Shown here one piece after another: positions 53,516-62,886 of a DNA stretch of 64,000 bases. The position numbers and the translations under genes are program-made. This DNA is from Chondrus crispus (Eukaryota > Rhodophyta > Florideophyceae > Gigartinales > Gigartinaceae): assembly GCF_000350225.1 (NCBI RefSeq), contig NW_005179220.1:20633-84632 (forward strand), in the 5' to 3' direction. The first letter of the stretch is position 1. Every line of letters begins with the position of its first letter. The notes below the pieces were generated by a model. It saw only the letters and a program-made list of their open reading frames with translations. It was not told where the DNA came from and did not search any database.

Positions 53516-56500
53516 CCATAGCCTCTCCAGGACGGTTGTCGTCCTCGACAACACTGTACTCTGGAATGTGAAGTTTTTGCTTGCGAGCGTAGGAGAGAAG
53601 CTGAGCTGTGATTACACCGTCTTGTCCCAAGAAGTCCGCAGTTGGTTGCCATGCCGCGTCGTGACGGGGAGTCCCTTTCATGAGGGTTAGCCATTGGTAT
53701 CCACGGCCGCGTCGTCGGTGCCCTAGAATCTCTGCCACCTCGTATTCTATCTGACCGTCGCTGCCGGTGATTGGTGGTGGTCTGGGCACTACAGGTGCTT
53801 GAATATCCACAGGTTGCAGTTGTACACGAGCGGTATGTTCTACATGCACAACGTTGTGGGCTCGGATGTTGCTCGGTAGATCGAGTTTAACCGCATTTTT
53901 GCCGATCAGTTGTGTGACCCGAAAGGGTCCGAAGCGTTGGACACCGAGTTTCTTAGATTTCTGATTGGCAGCAATAGAGTCGGAGAAGTACTTTCGACTG
54001 AGCCATACCTCGTCGCCGACAACATATCGAGGTGGTTTGTACTTACGAGAGTTGTATGCCACGTAACGAGCCTGCGCCAATCGGTGCGCAAACGAGGCGT
54101 CCGCTGCAGAATTAAGGAGCCGGCAGCGGAGATCAGCGACTGACTGGACTTCTGTTTCAACATGCGTTAAACAATCCAAAGGTGACTTTGGTTTCCAACC
54201 CAAATCTAATTCAAAAGGAGAATAGCCCGTGCCATCCACGATGGCTGAGTTATACGCAAATTCGGCTGCACTTAGCAGCTCATCCCAATTCGATTGTTGA
54301 TAGTTACAGTAGCAACGTAGATAATTCTCGAGCATCCGGTTCATGATTTCTGACGAGCCATCAGTCTGAGGGTGATGGCTGGTTGAGAACCGCAGTCGTA
54401 TACCTAAAAGTCTCATCAGCTCAGACCAGAAAAGAGAGGTAAATTTGGGGTCTCTATCAGAGACAAGGGAGTCAGGTAGTCCGTGAAGCCTGAATATTTG
54501 GAAATAGAAATTCCGCGCAGCGTCTTCCGCCGTGTCGGTGCCTTTGCACGCGACAAAATGAACCCTCTTGGAGAACCGGTCTACGTACGTCGTGATCGCG
54601 TCGGATCCCCTTTCTGTAACTGGTAAGTTTGTAACGAAATCAGTGGCTACCGAGCCCCATCGTCTATCGGGCGGCTCGAGAGCTTTTGGTACGCCGAGAG
54701 GTTTGGTTCTACGATCTTTCGCTTGCTGACAGCACTGACATCCTTGGACATATGATCGCACATCGCGCGATTTGTGCTTCCAAAAGTAGCCGTCGAGTCG
54801 TTCCAATGTTTTCGTGAAACCAAAATGGCCACCAGTGCGCGAATCATGAGCAATACCAAGTATGTCCCGTACGTGTCGTCGAGGGACACAAACCTTTTTG
54901 TCATGCCGCATGATCCCGTTTTCTTCGCGAACAAATAATGGCAGCAAGTGTTCAATGCGTGTCCGTTCGATATCGGACTCGGGCCATTCACCCTTGAGTG
55001 CTCGGAGCACCGGACCGAATACTGCGTCTTCTTCATAGCTTTCCACAAATCCGGCAGGCAACTGCATATCAATTAGTTGCAGGTTGGAGAGGGTAGGAAG
55101 GTTGTCACTTGATTCATCTACAGGTATGCGCGAGAGCGCGTCTCCCAGCACATGTATCCTGCCTGGCTTCAGGGTCACCTCAGTGATGCCGAATTGCCCG
55201 ATAAATTCAACCCATCGCGCTTCTCTGCGACTGAGTTGTGGCTTTTTGAAGAGATACTTGAGGACTTGGTTGTCGGTTGCCACTTCAAATGTTGATCCCT
55301 CTAAATAGCATCTGAATCTCCTCAGAAAGTAGACCAGTCCCAATAGTTCACGATCATTTGCGGAATAATTCTGTTCGGCGTGGCTCAGTCGCTTCGAGAA
55401 ATAAGCGATGACGCGTTCGCGTCCGCACTCGTCCTTCTGTGTCAAAGTCCCACCGACGGACACCTGTGAGGCATCCACATGGCAAGAGAAAGGTCGTTTC
55501 CAATCAGGCGCTATGAGAACAGGTGAGGAGCATAAGGCGTCCTTCAGGTTTTGAAATGCAGTGTCACACGTTGTGTTCCATTCGTGTATTCCACTAGATT
55601 TCCGTGTCAAATCAGTGAGTGGTCTAGCCGTCCGGGAGAAGTCTTTGATGAACCGCCTGAAAAACTGGAGTAGTCCCACAAAACCTCGGAGTTCCGTCAG
55701 CGTTCGTGGCTTTGGCCACTCGCGTACAGCTTTCATGCGATCAGACCCCACCCTAATTCCGTCCTTTCCGACAATGAGACCTAGGAATTCAGTCTCGGTC
55801 TTCATAAACTCACATTTGCTCCTTCCAGCGTACAGTTCATGTTTCTTTAATCTTGAAAGCACAGTTTCCAAATGTCGTCGGTGCTTTTCTTCGCTGCGGC
55901 TAAATATGAGCAAGTCGTCAAGGTATACGACCATAAAAACGTCTATGCAGTCGTGAAAATAGCATTCATCATGGATTGAAACGTGGCCGGCGCGTTGCAT
56001 AACCCCATGGGCATAACGAGGAACTCGAACTGCCCATACTTCGTGGTAAAAGCAGTCTTTTCAATGTCAGGAGGACGTACACGAATCTGGTGGAAACCAG
56101 ATTTAAGGTCAATCTTCGAAAAGAATCGTGCTTTGCCTAATCTGTCAAACATTTCATCCGTGCGAGGGATGGGAGTGTTGTTGCGCTTTGTAATACGGTT
56201 CAGACCACGGTAGTCCACTACGCCCCGGAGCTTCCCTTTCTGCTTCACAAAGAAAAGCGGAGCGCCAAATGGAGACTTGCTACGTCGTATCTTGCTTTTT
56301 TGGAGCAAATCCTCAATGTACTCCTTGGTTGCTAAAAGCTCGCCAGGAGAAAGCTGAAAGAGGGGTTTGTGCGGAGGCTTGGCTCCGGTGTCGGCCTCTA
56401 TTGCGTGGTCCACTGCTCTTTTGGGCGGCAGGCCATCCGGTAAATCGTCCCGGAAAACTGTCGAAATTTTCTGCACTAATTCCTGAACCGGTCTTGCATA

Positions 56501-57160
56501 CGTGGCTTTTGGCTTATCCTGATACAATTTTGCCTCCGAGGACTGCACTACGCAAAACACTTCGAACCCCGCTTTGTTCCTCTTTTTCCTGAGCAAGGAC
56601 CTAAACTTCTTGACTCCAATGGGCTCCACTTGCACCCGTCTCTGGCTGTTTGCTTGGACAGGTAGAGAGTTCCCTGCTACTCTTACCGTTCTCTGTTCAT
56701 AATTTATGGCTGGGTTGTGCTGCTGATGCCAGGGCATTCCGAGGATCACGTCATAGCGTGAGTTCGCGACTGCCCAGTTGCTGGTGTAGCGGTGGTTGCC
56801 GATCTGGATGGTAGTTCCAAAAACCATCTCATGTGCCTTCTCTGTCGCGTCTCTGTCGGAGTGAGCGATCGTTACATTAGCTGGTCTCACGTCCAAAAGG
56901 CCTCTGTTCAGCCTCACAAACTCGGACGATAACACGTTGGTATTGCATCCATCATCCTTGAGGACCATCACTACTTTCCCTTTAACAGCGCTGCTCAGCG
57001 TTAAAATTCGCGAGGTAGGGATGGTGTTCAAAGCATCACACTTTCGACTAGCGTGTGCGGCTTGCGAGCTCAGGTTACGAGTTTCTTCCTCGTCTTTTAC
57101 CTGCTCGCGCTCAATTGGTCCCCCGTGATTGAGCAGTTCTTGATCCGGGGGACGTGTTAG
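53496..57160 (-). pseudogene. pol: Gypsy G2 pol: PR-RT-RNase H-INT-chromodomain (one frameshift)
   Basis: Open from the frameshift site to 55943, then in a second frame 56000-53496. Protease: VMVLKDDGCNTNVLSSEFV with VILGMPW; the active-site triplet is DDG rather than DSG/DTG. RT: KSPFGAPLFFVKQKGKLRGV, IDLKSGFHQIRV, then a one-base loss in a T run near 55965, then VYLDDLLIFSR. RNase H: CHVDASQVSVGG, ANDRELLGLVYFLRRF, ATDNQVLKYLF. Integrase: HDSRTGGHFGFTKTLERLDG with GCQCCQ, Asp in VATDFVTNLP, Asp in LVSDRDPKF, Glu in SSEIMNRMLENYL. Chromodomain: IEYEVAEILGHRRRGRGYQW, then DAAWQP. The stop lies about 20 bp inside the 3' LTR. Confidence 0.92.
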
Positions 57161-58002
57161 TTTTCCGGGTCTGAACCGTCCGACAAGACGACCCCGGCTT
57201 CCTCCTCACCGTTATCTACGGCGCTGGAATTGTTGATTTCACTCTTACGATGTTTCCACGGACGGCAACCGACCTTATGGCAAATGAAACAAGCGTTGCT
57301 GGCTCTGTCCTTTTTCTTCTGCAGATAATCCTTTTTGCTTCCTCGAGAGGAGCCTTCAACGTTTCCTATTTACATAGGAACAACGTCATTCGTTTGATCG
57401 TGGTTTGAATGATAACCTCCTTTTGAAATCATTTGGCTGCTCCAGAGAGCTCCGTCAACACGCAGTGCGATCTGTGCAGCTTCCTCAAAATTGGCAACGG
57501 TCGACTTCATGACCTCGATGCGAATTTCTCTTTTTAACCCTGCCACAAACTTGTCGAATTTCTCGCCATCGGTGACATCTGCGATCGTCACTAAGATGTT
57601 CTTGAATTCTGAGAGATAGTGGGAAACCGACTTGGTCTGCTTGAGTCGTCTGAGCTTGTCCTTAGCCCGTCGTATGTGATCTGTTGGAACAAACTCAGCG
57701 ACAAGCGCGTTCTTGAACCCATCCCACGTGATTGGGGCCTGATTTGCCCTTACAGTACTGTACCACCAGATGGCTGCTGATCCAGAGAGAAACGTTGTGG
57801 CAAACAATATCTTGTTTCCGTCATTAAAATCCAATGTCGGGTTCACAACGGCTTGCATAGCGATGTACTGTTCCAGCTTGTAGATCCATGTATTGACAGT
57901 TAAGAAATCCCTTTTACCGTCATACGTCTCGGGCTGCTTGGGACAAAGAGTGATCGCCTGCTGGTTCATCGTTGTCTGAAAGATACCGGAAAAGGACTTC
58001 AC
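57157..58002 (-). pseudogene. gag: Gypsy G2 gag (one in-frame stop)
   Basis: From ATG 58002 (MKSFSGIFQTTMNQQ). Retrotrans_gag core: KPETYDGKRDFLTVNTWIYK-type start, FLSGSAAIWWYSTVRANQAP, ALVAEFVPTDHIRRAKDKLR, KFVAGLKREIRIEVMKS. An in-frame TAA (57370-57372) follows VVPM, after which the same frame continues with a basic stretch and CFICHKVGCRPWKH, then an acidic tail ending DPEN-stop at 57157. The knuckle is CX2CX4CX4H: compared with the usual CX2CX4HX4C, the His and last Cys have changed places. A nonsense mutation is the simplest reading of the TAA, but stop readthrough cannot be excluded. Confidence 0.82.
57160..57166 (-). promoter_or_regulatory. Candidate -1 frameshift site, gypsy G2 gag-pol
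   Basis: Minus-strand G_GAA_AAC sits directly before the gag stop TAA (57157-57159). A -1 slip enters CTA, in the frame that is open through protease and the first half of RT. The form fits the X_XXY_YYZ slippery rule, with A-site AAC as in many retroviral sites. Confidence 0.65.
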
Positions 58003-58018
58003 AGTACTGACTTTTCCG

Positions 58019-58032
58019 GTGCGATGCTACCA
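58019..58032 (-). promoter_or_regulatory. Candidate primer binding site of gypsy G2
   Basis: Minus-strand TGGTAGCATCGCACC begins one base after the 5' LTR. Same offset and TGG start as in gypsy B, matching a tRNA CCA end; the tRNA is not identified. Confidence 0.5.
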
Positions 58033-58033
58033 G

Positions 58034-58430
58034 TGAAACAGTTGACAATTGACAAGCTTTATTTGATGAACTATTTCGCGATGATGCCGATCGTATGCTG
58101 CCCCCTCTCTACTTATACTGGTTTCCTTCACTACTCGCCGATAGGGGCTCGATGAAACATAAATGCATCGGAGAGGTAGCGTTCTTTTAAATGCAATTGC
58201 ACGGCAGAAGGACAGTGCTCTCTTAAATGCAGACGAACCTTTAGTAGAGCGACTTGGCTCGCGGCCTTACACGGTATGTCCCACCTGCGCGCTTTGAGCG
58301 CGACAATTTATCTTGACGCCAATTAATATGAATTGTTGCGACCTTTCCGAGCTGTCGTACTGAGCATTTGGGCTCCATGGTGCTTCTTGGATCAAGGTGT
58401 TGCAGCTCAGTCAAATGTCCGTTCGTTTCA
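58034..58430 (-). repeat. Gypsy G2 5' LTR
   Basis: 397 bp, about ten differences from 53119-53515. On the minus strand it is the upstream LTR and drives gag-pol. ORFs reading plus through it (58333 onward) are accidental. Confidence 0.92.
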
Positions 58431-58435
58431 AACAG

Positions 58436-58924
58436 TCATGTGCACGACCTTTCGGCAACTCTTTTTGCAGCCATCGGTCATGGCTACTTTGGGCGTGTCG
58501 TCACTACCACGTCCATTCAGTCCACTTTTCTGCAATTTTGTTCCTGGTCTATAAATATACTCTCACCAAAAGAATTCTCGTAGAATTCTTTGCAAAATAC
58601 TGTACAGCACAGCTTCTATTAAGGTGTTTGGTTTGGATTTAGGGTTTGGTCTTTCCTTTTGGCAAGCGATGCCTCCTCTCATTTATTGAGCTGCTGAGTT
58701 CTAGATGCTTTTATAGGCGAGTTCACCTCTACCTTTCACTGTGCGTGCGGTAAGAATGCTTTTCCATCACTTCTTGTAATGGAATCATTGCTGACATAAC
58801 TATTACGTAATGCATTGTTGAAATTTCCAAAGGGTAAATGCATGGAACCACAGAGCTTGCTATTGCTCGCTTAGCTATCCATTATTGCCACTTGCCTGGA
58901 CACGCCCTCTCGAGCATTAGGATG
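58436..58924. other. No recognisable gene
   Basis: Sequence between gypsy G2 and the copia RNase H scrap. No motif or repeat boundary supported. Confidence 0.4.
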
Positions 58925-59326
58925 CTAGTTCTGCTCCTCACAGTTCAACCAATCTCGATGATGTGTGAACATAGTTCCGAATAAGGCCTTGGTTAATGAG
59001 TCTGCTCTGTTTTTCTCCGATGGGGTATAGCGCACCTCGGCCTTTCCATTCTGAACTGACTCTTTCACATAATGGAACTTGATCCCAATATGTTTTGCCT
59101 TTTGAAGACCTTGTACTTCTTCTGTCCATGATATAGTTCCAAGATTGTCCTGAAAAATAGTGGTAGGATTCGGTAGTTCAAATCCGATATCCGCTAGTAC
59201 AGCTCGCAGCCAGCTGATTTCACGAACAGTGTCTGCTAAGGCAGAAAATTCTGCCCCAGATGTCGAAAGTGCAGTGGCCGTTTGTAGCTTGGACGTCCAC
59301 ATGATGAGATTTCTGTAGAGAAACAC
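58925..59326 (-). pseudogene. Copia RNase H C-terminal fragment
   Basis: 133 codons matching the last part of a copia RNase H: TATALSTSGAEFSALADTVR, EISWLRAVLADIGFELPNP, TTIFQDNLGTISWTEE, KAKHIGIKFHYVKESVQNGK, RYTPSEKNRADSLTKAL. The upstream RT is missing (the frame is closed beyond 59326) and no LTR was found. Its sequence is closer to the common plant/animal-type copia pattern (ALSTxxAEFxAL, H.I.I.FHYVKE) than to the RNase H of copia A/B, so it represents a different lineage, perhaps the one at 1-1191. Confidence 0.75.
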
Positions 59327-59784
59327 ATGTGCTTGTCAGTCGTCAACACTCGTGTGTACTTACAACGGACACACGTGTGCGAGATGGGATACGTTTACAC
59401 AGATAACACGTGTAGAAGCTCGTTGCTGATAATGTGGAAAAAGCAGACAGCATTTCGGAGAGCTGACAGAAAATAATGCAGACAGCGAGCGCAACTCTTA
59501 GAGATGCGGCGTTCTCGTTACTGACAAATATATGTACCCTACCGCTTTGTAGAGCGAGGAAAAGAAGAAGAAAGGGCACGTAATAAATCACCAACTGTGA
59601 GTATTCACGATATTCTTTGGCAAGAATTTGCTACCGCGTTCGTACGCGAGACCCCGTTCGCTTCTGCGCGAGACGACCATCCTTTGGATATTGTCACACA
59701 CACTGGAAGAATATTTTTGTATCTTCCCCCCCTGGATTTCACAACACTTGCAAGTTTATACGAAATCTAGGTCAATCGATCGTT

Positions 59785-61515
59785 ATGGATCGCTCATCGC
59801 AACTGTCGCAACGCGACTTGGAATCGATCAAGAAACACATCAGCAAAGTGGATCGAACCCACCCGCTCATCGAAAACATTTGCGTGGAACTTGATGAAGC
59901 TATTGACCTGCCAGCCGAAGAAATTGTATCTTTCTTAAAAGATTGTCTTTCTCCAGATGTTCCTACTAGTCGACCCGGCGATGGAAAAAAGGCAGATTTT
60001 TCGAGCCATCCGAAAAGTAATTGAGGTTTGTGGAGTGGAAGTTAGTTATGCTGCAGGTATACCGCTTCCGAACAAAGTAATAGAAGCACTGTACTCGGAC
60101 ATTCCTGATGTTTTAAATGAAGCACAGCAAATGCTACAAGCTTACAAAAAGTTTGGAACATTCAAACCTGATTTTGTCCCAGAACAGAGTAACCCAGAAA
60201 TACTGACATATACCCCAGCAGAGACTGACCTTGCTTGTGATGAGGTAGGAATACAACAAGACACGCGTATTGCAAGGAACGATGCAGCTGAACATCCACT
60301 GGAATATCAACCTCAACAAAAGGAAAATCTGCGAGCAACCGTTCCGCTTGAAAATTCTATCCCGAGGAAGCAAAACCTGGCGAAAAATAAACAGGCTGTT
60401 GCAAATGGATTCCATCACAATAATGGAAAATTTTCGGGATCACCCGGGACTGGAATACCTTTGCACATCGTCAAGAGGAATTCGAAGAACTAGTGTTTGA
60501 ACAAGAAATTCCGGAAACGGATCGCGTTCAATTGATGCACAACTGTTTGTCGGGTATAGCTCAGGAATATTTTTATTCTACAGTACGACGCACAGCGGAA
60601 AATAGCGAAGCTGCATTCGATATGATTTCGGAAAGGTTCAGCTCCAAACAACATCAGTCTCAGGCCTTAGCATACCTTCGTCGACTCTCCTTTTCTGGAA
60701 TTAAGAGCGGAAAGTCATGTTCAGATATTGAGGCTCTAGCAGCTCCACATTCACGTATTTTAGAATACATCCCACAATGCGGACCATCATACCAAAACGA
60801 ATATCAAGATGGACACATGGGTGAGTTCCTCGCAGGAATTGTAGACGGACAGCCTTGGGCTGAGCACGTCCTTACCGCACGAGTAACCGCGAATGGCAAA
60901 GAGAGGGGCATGGACTACAATTCGCTTTATGCTATGCTGGTCTCAGCCTTGACACTCGTAGACAATAGAGAAAAATCGGACACCTCACCAAAAGGAAATC
61001 CCGCTAACTCAGTGTTCTATAGTGAGACCTATGGAAAGCATATCCCAAGAAAAAGGAACAGAACGAACAGATATAGCTCTAACAAGTTTAATCGAAAAAG
61101 AAGAACGCCCAGCGAACTTCAGGCTCTAAAACAAAGAACAAAATGTCTAGTCTGTAAAAAGGTTGGCCACTGGAAAAATGAATGCCTGGACAAAAGGTCT
61201 ACGATGACAGACATTTTCAGAGCTCGTATCAAAGAAAATGGAGCAACGGACAAAGCAGCTGCCCAAGTCCTTTTTTCCTTAGCCGACCAAGAGGATTCGT
61301 ATGCAGAATATGCTGCACAAGCCGAGAATGGGCATGGCCCGTGCAACGAAAGCGAAGAACACAGCGCTCTCAACACTTTCGAAAGCCTTCACAGCGCCGC
61401 GGAGTCCGGTTCCGGTCTAGACGATTCTCTTCAGAATACATTCGAAACCTTGCTCACTGGTCTAGGAAGCGATGAGGAGCCCCAAGAGATATGCAACGAC
61501 ACAGGGGATTTTTGA
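59785..61515 (+). pseudogene. gag: Copia C gag (two frameshifts)
   Basis: Begins at ATG 59785 (MDRSSQLSQRDLESIKKHIS). A frame change near 59970 leads to RQIFRAIRKVIEVCGVEVSY and NKVIEALYSDIPDVLNEAQQ; another near 60445 leads to WNTFAHRQEEFEELVFEQEI. The core continues with ETDRVQLMHNCLSGIAQEYF, FDMISERFSSKQHQSQALAY and GEFLAGIVDGQPWAEHVL. A basic stretch precedes the CCHC knuckle CLVCKKVGHWKNEC (about 61145-61187). An acidic tail ends GDF-stop. The N-terminal and core regions align with the gag starting at 62887, giving a pair of related elements in tandem. More distant from copia A/B gag, but the knuckle, acidic tail and GAT TTT stop context are shared. Confidence 0.78.
61506..61512 (+). promoter_or_regulatory. 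Candidate -1 frameshift site, copia C gag-pol
   Basis: G_GAT_TTT followed by the gag stop TGA (61513-61515). A -1 slip enters TTG at 61512, in the frame open to 62375. This is the third copia with the same heptamer and a third different stop codon. Confidence 0.65.
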
Positions 61516-62375
61516 CTGCCAGCACACCTTTCGTGGACAGTTCGCTGGCTGACAAAGCTCCACTACCTACATACTCACGATCTCCAACGCTTGATACCGG
61601 TTCTAAGATGCATAGGTGTAGAACGATTTGTGGGACACGGCGGAGCATCGGTCAAAGGAAATGGCAACACAATTCGCCCGAGGAACGGATCCCGATCGAT
61701 ATACACTACGTGAGAGACGCCTTTCTCAAATCGAAAAGGTTTTCTGCAGGCCGACCCTCGGAATTTGCCGGTGCATGCATTGACATTGGATCACCTCGAT
61801 CCTTGATCGGGCTCAGTCAAGCAAAAGCTTACTGCAGGGCAATGTGTATCAAGCTGAATCTGTCTCCATCTCGAACCTGTTTCAGATTTGGCACCTATCC
61901 TACACACTCACTCGGCAAAATGGCAATCCTACTATCAACTCCGGGAAGCACTATACCATTGAAGGTAGACGTAGTTCGTGAAAATATTCCGATGCTTATT
62001 GGACTAGACGTATTATTGCAGCATTGCTTGGAACCTTCAGTACTGAAACGATCCCTCAATTGTACGAAACAAGATTGGTCACTCCCTTTGCAAATGAAAC
62101 ATGGACATTTGTATCTCTGTTGGAACCCATGCTCGTTTTCAGTATTTTTCACTCGGAACCAATTGGAGAGGTTACATCGACACATGCTCCACCCTTCATC
62201 ACGCAAACTTTACGATCTTTTGCGCAAAGCTGATCCCGAGAACCTGCAACCCGATACCCTGAAGACCCTCAAGGATGTATCAAAGGCATGCGAGACGTCC
62301 ACTCTATATGCTCCCAAACAAATCACATTTCCCATCAGAGACGCACATAAGATCAAATTCAATCGTCGCTGTTAG
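61512..62375 (+). pseudogene. pol: Copia C pol fragment: protease and integrase N-terminus, truncated
   Basis: Protease: GACIDIGSPRSLIGLSQAKAYC near 61765. The active-site triplet is D-I-G instead of D-S/T-G, which should inactivate it. VVRENIPMLIGLDVL supplies the second conserved strand. Integrase finger: NQLERLHRHMLHPSSRKLYD provides the His pair, but the Cys pair reads KACETSTLYAPKQ where copia A/B have SCDTCQRLGP, so the second Cys is lost. The frame ends at TAG/TGA-rich sequence after 62375; catalytic integrase, RT and RNase H are absent. A 3' truncation of the element is the simplest explanation. Confidence 0.78.
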
Positions 62376-62390
62376 GATATCTGAATCATT

Positions 62391-62497
62391 TATGCGGAAT
62401 CAAGAAAGATGAGGTAATACTGTAAGAGAGAGGTAGTTACTGTACCTGCGGAATCAAGAAAGATGAGGTAATACTGCAGGAGAGGAGGTAGTCACCA
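62391..62497 (+). repeat. Tandem duplication, about 53-bp unit
   Basis: TGCGGAATCAAGAAAGATGA, then GGTAATACTG and a purine-rich GAGAGAGG/GGAGAGGAGG tail, occurs at about 62391-62443 and 62445-62497. A third partial unit (AGAAACCAAGAAAGACGTG) follows near 62503. It lies at the truncation point of copia C. Confidence 0.75.
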
Positions 62498-62886
62498 TTG
62501 TAGCAAGAAACCAAGAAAGACGTGCAACTCCGGATTGCATCAGAACGGGACAGGTGACTACTGCATAATGTAGGGAGGACTCCCCTCACCATGAGCACAA
62601 ACCTTACACTCAGACCCGTACTTAATAATAGAATTGTAGCTCCACCAGAGAGGAGGCACAACAGACACTACAGAAAAAACGCAGATACAACCGACAGTAA
62701 AGATTTCAAACTGGAAGCTTAGCTTCCAGCGCCCTTCCAGACCGGAAGGACTTCCCGCTCGCAATTGACGCTGATCTGCCCCACCGGCGTGGAAGTGCAG
62801 GCTGTTAGTCTACCGCGAGCTCCCTTCCAGCATCCCTGCGATACTGGATCACTTCGAAGTATACCAGTTCGTCGGCAAACTGGATT

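Larger units (their letters stand above)
53114..58435 (-). mobile_element. Gypsy G2: complete Ty3/gypsy chromovirus, minus strand
   Basis: 5312 bp (53119-58430) bounded by the TSD AACAG (53114-53118 and 58431-58435). Both LTRs are 397 bp, start TGAAAC and end GTTTCA in plus-strand reading, and are about 97.5% identical. Minus-strand order: LTR (58430-58034), PBS, gag, pol (PR-RT-RH-INT-chromodomain), LTR (53515-53119). Compact and typical in size for a chromovirus, in contrast to gypsy B. Lesions: one in-frame stop in gag and one single-base frameshift in RT near 55965. Confidence 0.94.
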
